24,985 bases of DNA from Trachelipus rathkii (GCA_015478945.1 JABUQX010099212.1:32501-57485), one strand, 5' to 3'; counted from the stretch's first letter, positions 10,043 through 21,146 are shown. Notes: a model not told the origin generated them from the sequence alone. Made by a program: numbers and translations.

Positions 10043-10901
10043 CCAATGGCGTGCCTTGCCATGTGTGAAAAACGAGAATTCGGATATTTGTAACGATCGT
10101 TTAATTTATGATTTTGTAGAAAATTCTTCCTTGAACACGTCACATACAGAATTATACACGAGAAGACAGATAATGGATTATTACCTCCCTTTGCAACAAA
10201 TCAAAGCGTGCTCACTATCAAGACTAGGTAAGTAGTGGTATATCTCAAATGTAGTGTACAAAAGACGGCTTAATGCAAAATAACAGTTCTGCTGTATCTT
10301 CGATCTGAGTGGCGAGCTGAGAGACATCAACATATCGTACTGGCTGCGACTTGATGCATTGAGACTATGTAAAAATAAGTAAATACATCTTTTCTAATTG
10401 AGAAGTTATTAATTTGGACTTTTGAGCAACGCAGCATTGAAGATGTAAAAATCTATGCCATTGCATAATTTTCGTAGGATGCTAGTATTAAATTCAATGT
10501 AGAATGTCGTTCTAAGAGTCAGTCGTAGTATGAACGCGGTGGGGAGAGAGTACAAAGCACCAGGCGAGAGCATGTATGGTAGGTTCTGGTTTTTAGCGCA
10601 ATGACGTAAATAATATGAGTCTATCGAGAGAGAACATGGATTTTGTACGCAGCTGCAGGCGCGACTTGTGGATAATGCTATGAATGCCTTGACCTGCAGT
10701 ACAGTGGTAAATGTGAGTAGTTGTTGTCCCCAGGATGAGCTCAGCAATCCGATGAATGATGACTCTTGCTCATTCGTAAAGGCTAGATAGTGAGTGATGC
10801 TGAGCAAAATGTTATATTTACAGAAGGATGGTGTGTAGCGGCTATTGATATTTTCCCATTACAGAGGATTGCTTTTTCAAATTTAAACTAAAGATTTATT
10901 T
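10043..10901 (-). pseudogene. BEL/Pao integrase zinc-binding and core region, heavily decayed
   Basis: Between the RNase H tail and the integrase C-terminus only fragments remain readable. These are FVAKGG near 10185-10205, where the family has its R-F-x-A-K-R-G box, and a possible GIDF near 10450-10459 that may match the first catalytic Asp. A 132-codon open frame at 10409-10807 spans this part but is not clearly in the ancestral frame. Base composition at 10250-10810 is richer in G and C than the rest of the element, so a foreign insertion here is an alternative. Confidence 0.5.
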
Positions 10902-11942
10902 TTATTCTATCTTACTTCTCCAAAAAACCTTCAAAATCATCAATAAAGACGATTTAAATTCACTTACTAAAAGAGGAATATCAACATCTTTTAAGGGAGT
11001 TACTTTTACTTTTTGTTTGAATTCTTTGAGAAAGTTAATTTCAACAGGAAAAGAATTTACTTGATTTACTTTAATCCAATATTTTATAGCTTCTTGATCA
11101 GGATCGACCTCACTTTTGATTTTACAGAGCCATTTAAAAAGCCATGATGTTATTCTCAAAACCTTGCGGTAACAAGAGTATTTACTTAAATCTAAAATGC
11201 TTAAATTATTGTTATCTACAATATTTACATTAATCATAAGTTTTGGTAAAGACTCATGAGGAACACTTAACATGGGAAATTTTGGCCAGCTATCAAGATC
11301 ATTAGATAGCCATACTGGACCATGATACCATAATGGAAGTACCTCTATATATTTCTTAAATGATAACCCTCTGGTTAAAAAATCCCCTGGGTTTTCACTA
11401 GTGTGTACATATTTATAATGGACATTAATTTTATATTTCTTCATGGTGGTATTAATAGAGACCATCCAATTCATTCATTGATTCTATTTTTTAAAAAATG
11501 TTACTTTTACTTTTGTTTGTCTTGTGAGCAACCAACTCAATACTACTTGGGAGTCTACTGCTATATTTACAAATTCAAAATATATTTTATTATATGCTTC
11601 AAGAATGTTTGGCAAGCACTTCAAAGCCAAAATTACACCCATAAGCTCCAAAGATGGTATACTTAATTCTCTTGGTCTATTTGCAGGAGCAACCTTAGCT
11701 TTTGAAAATATATAAGAGCTTTTATTATCTTCACTCACTCCAAAACAAACAAATCCATATACACTGTCGGAACTATCACAAAACAAATGAAGTCCATATT
11801 TAGTCCCTTCCAAAAGAGCCATTCTTGGAAAAGCTATTGTATGAAGTTGTTTACAATCATTACGGATCTTATACCATTCCTTTAAAATACTATCAGGCAC
11901 TTGTTCATCCCAATTTATCTTCTGTTGCCATACTTGCCTCAT
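10902..11942 (-). pseudogene. BEL/Pao RNase H and connection region
   Basis: The first open piece (11942-11484) reads LHLFCDSSDSVYGFVCF with Asp56, then RELSIPSLELMG with Glu99 and NIAVDSQVVLSWLL with Asp130, which are the acidic residues expected of an RNase H of the BEL/Pao type. It shifts frame in a run of A residues near 11480-11500. The second piece (11474-10902) gives HTSENPGDFLTRG with the last Asp, then LWYHGPVWLSNDLDSWP, a signature of the connection to integrase in this family. The two pieces would be one frame in an intact element. Confidence 0.85.
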
Positions 11943-11956
11943 TAATAACTTACCCC

Positions 11957-13265
11957 TTACTGTAATAGGAAGAGTAAAGTTAATGGGATCAAAGAGTTTA
12001 GAAATTTCAGATAATAATTGTCTTTTAGTAGAAATGCACTCAAGATATTCACCTCATTTATTGTAATACAATCAGTCTCTACATTAAAGCTATACCCCAA
12101 GACCTTTTCACAACAACTAGAGTGCTCCACAAAACAATTATCTTGTTTAAACTTATCACGTAGAACACCCGAATTACTGTTCCAGGACCTCAGGATAAAA
12201 CCACCTTCAGCCATCCTTTCTTTACACTGATGGTACAACTTTACTATCTCACTCTCATTCTGCATAGTTGTGAATATAAGATTATCAACATAAAAACCAG
12301 AAGAAAGTATTTCTGTACATTGATCTTTAGGATACTTTGAAGCATGATATCTTCATTATACATAGTGGCGAAAATAACAAGGAGATGATGTACGAATCCA
12401 AATATCAAATGTAAGTAATCTGTATGCTATCCTAAACTTCATTATTTTCAGAACCATAAAGGAACCGATCAAATCTATTTATTGTGATGCGCTACTTCCC
12501 TACTTTAATAATTTTATCATCAAAAAAAAGGGAACCTGCTTATGTATGTGACTTATTATTTTGAACGTACTATCTTCGTGTTCTTAAAGATAGCGCATCG
12601 GCGACGGCGATTCGACCTAGAAAGTAGTCAAAAAGAGGAACGCCATTAAAAATCTATAAACCGCTTGTATGCAGCCATCAATTCAGGGATGAAAAGACTT
12701 GTTACCTATTTTAACGACAATAAATTACAGGTTCTTTTATTTTGTAGTTAACCCTGCTCAGTTTGTTCCTTATCATTGGAACGGTGTGGAATAAATTATA
12801 ATTTACACGCAGTACATCATTCTTGATCAGCAAAACATCTATGTTTAACCTTTTCTCAATGATTTATCTTTAATTTATTTCAAAAACATTATTATAATCA
12901 TTAAGTAAATTCAGTATAGTTAACTTGATTAAAAACTTTATGCAGCTCGTAAATTTACTGACGATACTTAATAAAACGGTTAGTTGGAACCAATGTCTAT
13001 CTTAATCAGTCATAGCCAAAGGCACATTTAACATGAGTAATGTTTCTTTAAATATTTACTATTTTTGGTTAAACACAGAACTTGCACAATCTGTCTACAA
13101 GTGCTCTCAAAATTTTTCATCACGATTTATCCCAGAGATTCAAGACATAATAAATTCTCTAATCCATTATCTATATCTTGGAGTTCAAAATAATTCTCTA
13201 AAGGGTTACAATTAACTTTTGCAAGGCTCCTAATACAAAATATACTTGCTATTCATCTATATTAT
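11957..13265 (-). pseudogene. BEL/Pao reverse transcriptase, degraded
   Basis: Polymerase motifs can be followed in shifting frames from right to left. They are a NPLENYFEL linker near 13150-13210, FIPH near 12790 (family YxIPHH box), SLN-LHTSG near 12660-12700 and DRFLYG near 12450-12475. AYRLLTFD...TSSP follows near 12370-12430. The catalytic box GFYVDN is at 12281-12298, with Asn in place of the second Asp of YVDD. After it comes AEGGFILRSWNSNS at 12165-12225, typical of the segment downstream of the box. At least ten stops or frameshifts break the domain. The Asn substitution alone would be expected to abolish polymerisation. Confidence 0.75.
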
Positions 13266-13870
13266 TTATAAGGATTTATAGGAAACAATGTCATTACTCA
13301 ATTGTTTCCGAAAGGCAGATTCACTATCAAGTTGACAATTTAGCTCACTTTCAATTTCCCTTCTTACTCCACTAAACTTTAAAACCTGATTTCTACTCAG
13401 AAAATTGTAAATATTGCCAATAGGTATTAATTTGTTATTACCAACATCAATACATTTACCACTCATAAAAGGAACAGTTTCAAATGAAGGAAATGAGTCA
13501 ATTAAATCTATTCCTATCAACACATCAATACCAACATGACTATCAATATGTGTACTTTCATAATTACTATCTGCTAATTTCAATCCAGCTTTATGCATAT
13601 TATTTACAACATCAGAAATGCCTTCTATTCTATACATTAATAATTCTAAAAATCATTCACATGAGAATACTGGGGATAAATAAAGTATCTTTTTTAACAA
13701 TCTTACTCCAATTAAGTCTGGTGAAAAACGTTCTTAATCTTTAGAAGCCTATAAAATGTTTTACATCATATTCGATACAGGAAGCTCATTTAATATTTGT
13801 TTTAATCCTCTCATGCTGCCTCCCTAGAAATGTACGACCTACACGAGGCAGTATCAATAAGACACCTAAA
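13266..13870 (-). pseudogene. BEL/Pao aspartic protease region
   Basis: Minus strand. The N-terminal piece ends the gag frame with FRCLIDTASCRSYIS, where DTA replaces the usual DSG/DTG; a stop follows at about 13811. Sequence between 13810 and 13640 is out of frame. The piece 13637-13266 contains VGIDVLIGIDLIDSF, the conserved hydrophobic-Gly segment that supports the active site in retropepsins of the DUF1758 type, and continues to ESAFRKQLSND. Confidence 0.72.
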
Positions 13871-15356
13871 AGTTTTTTCATTGCCATCATGAACCATGTT
13901 TAATGTAACAGTGGGAGGAATATATGCATTTTCTATGCTCTGTTGAAAAGTAATACAATGATTACTTACCTTTGGAACCTCATCATTCCCTTTACTATTA
14001 TTACACAAAGGATATATGTGAGATCTACTTCCACATTTACAAGCAAATCGCATTTTGTTTTCATTACCAAAACATTTACTTCGAGGATGGTTACCTGCAC
14101 ATTGCTCACAAATTCCAAGTTCTTTAATACGATTTATTTTCTTATCAAAGGTATCATACACAGGGCAAAGACCTATTGAGTGGGGTCCTGTACACAGTTT
14201 ACACCTCTTATTAAACTCTTTACTTTTTTCCGAAGTTACATTTTTAGTCTGGAAATTTTGTAATGAAGGTGTTTCTACAGATTTATTAACTGATACCTGT
14301 TTAGGATTTTCCCTTTGAGGTGTACTTTTACTTTTAAATTTATTTACTACAACCTTTTCAGTTGATGAACTAGTACTAATCAAAGTTTTTATAATGTCCT
14401 GATAATTGTCGAGGACATCATTAATATCAGGGTAATTGTTATTAACATTTCCTCACAAACTTTTCATAAAATATCTTAGGAGTTTTGTTTAACTATAATG
14501 TGCGCACAATAGTCTACAACGCAGAACTCTTTCTTATAGGTAATGTCCAAATTCAATGAATTCTTTAATTCAAATATAATGGCTCTGATCTTATTTAAAG
14601 CTTTTTTAAATGAACATAAAATTTTATCATATTTATTTTCTATAATTATTTCCATTATAGAACTAAACAGGTCATCAACAACTGCATCTATATCCATATA
14701 TTCCTTTTTAAGCAATTCTATGGCTATTTGAAAATTCTCAGGCACTATTGTTAAATGAGAAACAATACTTAGAGGGTATTCTCTAAGAAAGCTGATAAGA
14801 TACATGAGCTTAACAGAATCACTAAGCTTAGCATTATTTCCAATAAGATTCATAAATTGATCATCTAAAGCATTAAAGGCTTACCTTTTCTACATTAACC
14901 GATCAAAAATTACACAAGTCAATAACTGGTATTTATATTTGTTTTATTTATAATCAGAGTTTATTCATAGCTCTTACAAAGCTAGTCCATCGATTACGAG
15001 CCTTTTTTCTTCTTTCGTGTAATAGCTCCTCACTAGTTAATCTTATTTAACAAACTCATAACTCATTTAATTTATCATTCTAGTTTCAACAAAATATACC
15101 TGTCCTGAGTTTCTACCATCAGAGTTAAAAGCACTTTCTCTTCAGCATTAATTTATAAATATCCAGCATTTCTTCATCTACTTTTCCTTCATTCTGCACA
15201 TACTGTCAGATGATTTTCTTCTTAATTGTACCTTGAAATGCTAAGACTAAGTTACTCATTAATTTCTTCAATTCACATAAATTTATTTATCTATGGATTG
15301 TTACTTTAGCCTTCAAAGCAGCACGCAAGTTTTTAAGTTTATCTAAAATTTTCCAT
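13871..15356 (-). pseudogene. BEL/Pao gag, degraded
   Basis: A plausible start ATG is at 15354-15356. Just inside it, in a shifted frame, LDKLKNLRAALKAKVTI is the coiled N-terminus seen in Pao gags, continuing to about 15120. Near 14925 IPVIDLCNF precedes AFNALDDQFMNLIGNN, SDSVKLMYL and IAIELLKKEY (14870-14690), the DUF1759 pattern. From 14383 an open frame of 190 codons carries three zinc knuckles: residues 61-73 and 92-104 both fit C-x2-C-x3-H-x4-C, and 115-127 fits C-x1-C-x4-H-x4-C. The zinc-knuckle piece is the most intact part. Confidence 0.8.
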
Positions 15357-16064
15357 TGCAAAAATATGTTAAATGGTACAATTTTTTTTCTTAGCAAATA
15401 CCTTATTATTATTTATAATATACAATTATTAATTACAAAAGCCTACTATATAGCGGTAGTGCTTTCTTGAAAAAGCTTTACAAAAATTTTATTGAAAAGT
15501 CAGCTCTAAGGTTCCAGTTCTACATAGTACCTTGAAGCCTATTATAAATTTTATGCTATCAAAATGAGCACAAACACACGCATTTATTATAATAATACTA
15601 AATCTTATTTTTACTAAATTCTTTTACAAAATTAAAGCCAATTCTGTACCCACAACAACTATAGTTTTAACTAAAAAAATTATTAACCTTATATGTTATC
15701 TAAACGCCATCATGAAGATGTAAACAAAAATTGACAATCGATTATAATCGATTGTCAATTAATCGATTTTTCAATTAATCGATTTTCAATTAATCGATTT
15801 TTATTAGATGAGATCAATCGATATTTTAATTACTGAAATTACTGAAAACTATCTCAAACATCGAGAAACCCTAATGCCTTTTCGATAATTTTACGGCGCA
15901 TATGCTTTCACGCATGTCTATTGCGTTTAAATTTATAAGTTAAAGTTTAAAATTTTACCAACTCTTTCCACAAATATCCAGAAAAATATCACTATTACGC
16001 CACTAAGCACTTTTATTTTAAACTGAAATCATTAATCTTATTTCTACTGATTAAACTATTCAAA
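15357..16064 (-). other. BEL/Pao leader between 5' LTR and gag
   Basis: About 700 bp, long for a leader, without coding signal on either strand. It contains the palindrome and TCGATT repeats described separately. No primer-binding site complementary to a tRNA 3' end was recognised next to 16064. Confidence 0.55.
15729..15821. repeat. 32-bp palindrome and TCGATT direct repeats
   Basis: 15729-15760 is a perfect 32-bp palindrome centred on ATTATAAT and carrying ATCGAT on both arms. It is followed by three copies of tcaattaatcgatttt at 15755, 15771 and 15786 (steps of 16 and 15 bp). One more ATCGAT occurs near 15816-15821. In RNA it would form a hairpin with a 16-bp stem. Confidence 0.9.
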
Positions 16065-16858
16065 TGTTTCAACAAAATGCTTCGTGTTTCATTTTTGAAT
16101 GCTATGAGGGTTTATTGTTAATAATCTGCTTTATGACAACAAATGAATCCACGTTATTTACCTTTTATTATCCTCGCAGTCCGGAAAAATTTGGAGATTT
16201 CATGCGCATGGCATGTGCCAAAGAACTCCTAGTCGTTCGCCTAAATTAGAATTTTTATTAAAGTACGCAGGCACTATTAATTTGTAGTAAAATATTTATA
16301 AGTAATCTTTTCTGATGCGCACTAAGGTTTCTCGATGCTTTGAAATAGTTTATTTCAATATTAAGGATAGTTTATCCTTTATTTAACTTTTTATTTATTT
16401 ACAATATTGTTATTTATTAATTAAACATCTTTCCAAATTATAATGTTAATGGCTAAGATTGCTTAATTTACTTTAATTATTTAAATTAACTCAAACTTTC
16501 AATTGTTTGGAAGCTAGTTATTATACACAACTCTATTATATTATTGAGGTTGAAGAAAAACCGTTTCTTACTGTGTTCCGATACTGATAGACGTACTGGT
16601 CCTACGGTAGTACTAATAACTGATATACTGATTCTGAGTCACTCTTCTCACTCTTTACATACTGTGTCAATCCGAGTGAGCAGTCGCGTGACTCTCTTAT
16701 TCTTATTATTACTTGAGTCAATAGCTCACATGATGATGCATCTGTTATTCATATTTTTAAACCTTTATTGACGGTTTTATAATTTTTTATTATTTTATAT
16801 TTTTTAATGATGCTTTTAATATGCAATTTTAATGTCAATTTTAAAGAAAATTATGACA
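16065..16858 (-). repeat. BEL/Pao 5' LTR
   Basis: Same repeat as 8384-9110. As the element reads leftward, this copy would carry the promoter. It contains two TGAGTCA sites (16635-16641 and 16714-16720) at positions matching those in the other LTR. The outer boundary passes directly from gaca to (AT)n. Divergence between the two LTRs indicates an old insertion, if the sequence itself is accurate. Confidence 0.85.
16635..16720. promoter_or_regulatory. Paired TGAGTCA sites in the 5' LTR
   Basis: TGAGTCA at 16635-16641 and 16714-16720, matching the pair in the other LTR although the sequence between has diverged (the central E-box-like word reads CGCGTGAC here). In the functional 5' LTR these could act as enhancer sites. 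Confidence 0.45.
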
Positions 16859-16875
16859 ATATATATATATATATC

Positions 16876-16906
<31 letters not shown>

Positions 16907-16973
16907 TATATATATTATATATAATATATACAGTATATATATATATAATAATATATAATATATATTTTATAAT

Positions 16974-17009
<36 letters not shown>

Positions 17010-17046
17010 AAATACTTTATATATATATAAATATATATATATATAG

Positions 17047-17078
<32 letters not shown>

Positions 17079-17113
17079 TATATATATATACTATATATTT
17101 ATAATATATATAT
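16859..17113. repeat. (AT)n tract, right flank of BEL/Pao element
   Basis: About 255 bp of AT dinucleotides with frequent TAATATA slips. Together with 8250-8376 it suggests one microsatellite split by the retroelement. Confidence 0.9.
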
Positions 17114-18237
17114 GTGAAGGTTTAACATAAAGGCAGGAAACAACTATACGACTTTTGAGAGAAGTTAGTTTAGAATTAAAGTTACTATTCTTTAATAGAG
17201 CTAAAAATAAATGTTATTGAACAAAAATAATTATATTAATAATATAATTTATTTATATATACCAATATTTTTTAAATTATACAGAAATTTTTAACAAGAA
17301 AAAAACAAAAATCTTCATCAAAGCTTCGGCATAGGAACACTGAAACCAAACGTGAATGCAATGGACAAATTCTAATTTATTTTGTTACTTTATTCTGTTG
17401 CTATTTTCGTATTAATAGTCATTATGTTCCAATTTTCTGTTTGTGACGTCACATAAATTTTAAAAAAATTGTTTTTTAAATTTTTTTTAAAGTTTTCGAA
17501 CAACTATTTTATCTTCGAAATATATTTAATTATGATCGTATTTTCTAAAGAAACTGGTGAAAAAATAGTTATAAATACATTTATTACAAAATGCGAAATA
17601 TTATTTCTATGTCGTTATTATATCATTGTTCGTGACGTAACTTGATAAGCATTATATATTATATATTATATATTATAAAAATAGGTTAGATATAAAATTA
17701 TAATATATTTATGATATTGATAAATAAAAAATAGATATAAATGTATATTATTTATTATATAATATATATTAATATATTATATAGATATATATATTGGAAA
17801 AAACCATGGTTTTTACCAACGGATCAAAAACTTTTTTTTTTTCTTAATTCACCTAAATCTTCCACAGTTTTTTTTGGTTATTTGGGTTTTTCATGCTATT
17901 TTGACTGGTTTTAGATGTAGTTTTTAACTGGTTTAATAATGTTTTAAAGGACAAAATCCACTACTGGAAACTGTTAATGCATCATTGTCCTAACACATTT
18001 TTAAAATTCCTAATAAATTTCTTTAGGTTCTTAAATTTTTCAAATTTTCTTGAAAACTGTAAACTGGTAAAAATAAGAGGGTATATTAAAATATATAAAC
18101 TCTATCTGACAAAAAGGTTATACTTATTATTTTACTAAAAAAAAAAAAGTATATAAGACAAGAGTTATTCAAATCAACGTCATATGATATACAAATGAAC
18201 ATTCTTATTTACCCTAAATCTTTGAATACTAGAATAT
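17114..18237. other. Unassigned AT-rich spacer
   Basis: No gene recognised. It holds a 12-bp palindrome TGTGACGTCACA (17442-17453), an imperfect 26-bp palindrome centred on CCATGG (17794-17819), and a short run of TATATTA near 17650-17790. The 17880-17970 part repeats 'actggttt' several times. Confidence 0.5.
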
Positions 18238-18439
18238 TATATATATATATATTATATATATATATTCATATATAATATTATATATTATTATATATATATA
18301 TAATTATATATATATATATATATAATATATAATATAATATACATATATATATAATACTATATATATATATATATATAACTATTATTATATATATATATAT
18401 ATTATATATATACTATATATAATATATATATAATATATA

Positions 18440-18499
<60 letters not shown>

Positions 18500-18553
18500 C
18501 ATATATATTATATGTATATTATAATATATATATATACATATATATATATATAC

Positions 18554-18584
<31 letters not shown>

Positions 18585-18650
18585 AATATATATATAATAT
18601 ATATAATATATATATTAATATATATATATATATTATAATATAAATATATA

Positions 18651-18686
<36 letters not shown>

Positions 18687-19029
18687 GATATATATATATT
18701 ATATATATTAATATAGTATATATATATATATATATTTTATATTATATATATATATATATATATATAATATTATATATATATATATATATTATATAATATA
18801 TAATATATATATATATCATATATCATAACGGTATATATATAATATATAATATATATATATATATAATATTAATTAATATCATATATATATATATATATAA
18901 TATTATATATATATAACTATATATATATATATTAATATATATATATTACGTAATATATATGTATATATTTATAATATTATATTATATATATATAATATAT
19001 AATATTATATAATAATATAATATATATTA

Positions 19030-19065
<36 letters not shown>

Positions 19066-19092
19066 TATATATATATAATATATATATATACT
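18238..19092. repeat. Long (AT)n tract, about 850 bp
   Basis: Almost pure A and T, mostly alternating, with small interruptions (gttagtc near 18493, cataacgg near 18825, attacgtaat near 18946). It is the longest microsatellite in the window and likely to be poorly resolved in assembly. Confidence 0.92.
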
Positions 19093-20029
19093 ACACTGTA
19101 GAAAAAATTAGTAGTAAAATTTTAACTACTAGAGTAGTAAGCAGTTATTTAACGTATTTTTTTTTAGTACATCTTTACTAACCCGGTATTTAATGTTACG
19201 AATTTACCTGGCTTAAAATTTTTAACTATTTATTAAGTTGTTCATGAACTTTCACTGGAGTAGTTTGATTTTTTAGTAGTTTAAAATTTTTCCGAAAGTG
19301 GTTACATTCTGTAACCCCATAGTGGGTAAATTCTACTACATAACATTTACAAACAACACCGATATCGTAGTATTTATAAAACCCGATTTAATAAATTAGG
19401 CGACTACTTAGATAATTGTTACAATTTACGTATTTTTTGTTTATTTATTTTTGACTATCAGTGAAAAAAATATTTTACTCGCTATTGTCTGGTAAAATTA
19501 CAAAGAAATTTTAAGTACTATAGGTTAGGTAGTGTGGTGCGCACAACCAGCATTTTCCAGCATTCCAGAACCCGTAGATTTATTCTGGAAATCTGGAACG
19601 GCCTGGGTCAATCATCATTTTTTTAAATTTTTTTCTGGAATTTTCGGTATATTTTTTTAACCGTAGATTTTATTTCGAGCTCGGAGGCCGGAGCCTGAAC
19701 GGAGCCTTCGCGTTTCGGAGACGTTTTGCACCGGCAAGTTGCCCGCGTTTTCCTCTTTCGGATACTTTTTTTTGCTGCAGATTTCATCAGTTGACTTTTT
19801 ATCATCACTCCCCGTTCAGGTGCATCTTGAGGTACGACCTGAATGGCAACTCTGTTATTTTAATTTATTCCTTTGTCTTGAACGCAGCGAAATGAATCTT
19901 TTAACATCTGTTTCCCCATAATTCTTAATTTGACAGATTTGGAGAGGGGAAAAAATACATTTGTCTCAATAAGTGTAGAGTAGGGTTATTAATGTAACTT
20001 ATTATTGAAAGGGGACATACTGTATGTAT
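19093..20029. other. Unique spacer with a GC-richer island
   Basis: The left part (19093-19420) has repeated 'tagtag/actact' words starting with cactgtagaaaaa. The part 19640-19920 is richer in G and C than anything else in the right half (for example ctcggaggccggagcctg). Open frames of 60 codons on both strands there have no motif I recognise and no splice context that I could build into a gene. Confidence 0.45.
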
Positions 20030-20193
20030 AAACATGACAACACACAGGTACACCACACACACACACACACCAAACACACACAAGAATGTATTATATATAA
20101 TAATATATACTTACGGTTAATTATATCCAGTATACCGAACGCAATACAAACAAACACGGATACAACACACACACACATGATATAATAATATAT

Positions 20194-20226
<33 letters not shown>

Positions 20227-20560
20227 ATATATATATTATATATATTATAATATAATATATTATATTGTATATATATATATATATAATATATAATTATATA
20301 TATAATATAGGTTACATCTATATCATAATCGACGCATACAAACACACAGATACAGACCATCACACGACACACACACAATGCACACACATATATATATATA
20401 TATATAATATAATATATATATATATATAATTATATCTATATAATATATTATATATATTATATACTGATTATATATATTAGGTTATTATATCCATATACGA
20501 ACCAACATACAAGACACACAGGTACACACACACACACACACACACATATATACTATATAT
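20030..20560. repeat. Compound minisatellite of (AC)n, (AT)n and a shared spacer
   Basis: Three to four units repeat the order: a spacer 'ggtta-atat-ccatatac-gaac-ca-acaaacacac-ggataca', then (AC)n, then (AT)n. Spacers are visible at about 20115, 20309 and 20480, with a partial one at 20030. Units are about 170-195 bp and diverge mainly in dinucleotide tract length. Confidence 0.7.
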
Positions 20561-20569
20561 AGTGGTAAA

Positions 20570-20910
20570 TATGTAGTGAGACCCCATGGGGGGAATGCTG
20601 GCCCCGTCAACACTGAATATTGACTGAGAGGCTGAACTTGGCATCCACCTCATCATCATAAGTATTATTGTGAAAACCAGAGTTTAAATTATTTTTTGAG
20701 CCACCCCTAGGGGGCATGCTAGCGCCCTAAAAACTTGAATAATTGACATAGAGACGAATGAAATCGGTATACACCTATCATATACCAGCTACTCATTGCT
20801 GACACCAGTGTAAATTGTAGTGAGCGCCCATGGCGGGGGGAATGCTGTCCACATTAACCTTGAAAATACTTGGCATAGAACGTACGAAATTGGTATTCCA
20901 ATCTTTCTTA
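20570..20910. repeat. Tandem repeat of about 122 bp, three copies
   Basis: Copies begin near 20576, 20697 and 20819, each at 'gtgag-ccc-atgggggg-aatgct' and each preceded by 'accag-gt-taaatt' in copies two and three. Shared later words are 'cttga-ata-ttgacatagag' and 'gaaattggtat'. The copies are clearly diverged. Confidence 0.7.
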
Positions 20911-20956
20911 TGTGTATCTACGATACAGTTCAGAACACGCAAAGAATATATCAAAA

Positions 20957-21115
20957 ATTACCGTTTACATTCTTTAAAAATTTAAGAAAAATTTTAACAA
21001 AAATTTTAAATAAATTTTAAAAAAAATTAATAAAAAAAAAAAAAAAAAATTTAAAAATGTAAAAAAATTTAAAAAAATTTTAACAAATTTTAAAAATCTT
21101 AAAAAAAAAAAAAAA

Positions 21116-21146
<31 letters not shown>

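Larger units (their letters stand above)
8384..16858 (-). mobile_element. BEL/Pao LTR retrotransposon, full length but defective
   Basis: Two related LTRs in the same orientation bound 6.95 kb of internal sequence with gag, protease, RT, RNase H and integrase remnants in BEL/Pao order, all on the minus strand. On that strand the element starts TGTCATAATTTTC at 16858 and ends ...ACATTTGAA near 8384. Both outer sides are (AT)n, so target-site duplication cannot be resolved. No tRNA-like primer-binding site was recognised inside the 5' LTR at 16064, nor a strong polypurine tract before 9110. Frames are broken throughout and key catalytic residues are altered, so the copy is inactive. The total length, 8.5 kb, fits the family. 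Confidence 0.88.

Noticed and set aside
12480..13030. Separate insertion inside the RT region
   Set aside because: At first it looked unrelated, but short RT motifs (FIPH, SLN-LHTSG) can be read across it in shifting frames, so it is better explained as decayed RT.
9365..14731. Plus-strand open frames within the BEL/Pao region (9365, 9960, 11403, 11524, 12018, 13033, 13484, 13943, 14055, 14543)
   Set aside because: Each overlaps minus-strand retroelement coding sequence with recognisable motifs; none shows a motif of its own.
17442..17453. CRE-like palindrome TGTGACGTCACA
   Set aside because: A single short motif in spacer with no gene nearby; not enough to call a regulatory site.
19880..19894. 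Fifteen bases identical to a stretch of some 5.8S rRNAs (gaacgcagcgaaatg)
   Set aside because: Sequence on both sides does not resemble 5.8S rRNA, and arthropod 5.8S differs at this point as I recall it; chance match is more likely.
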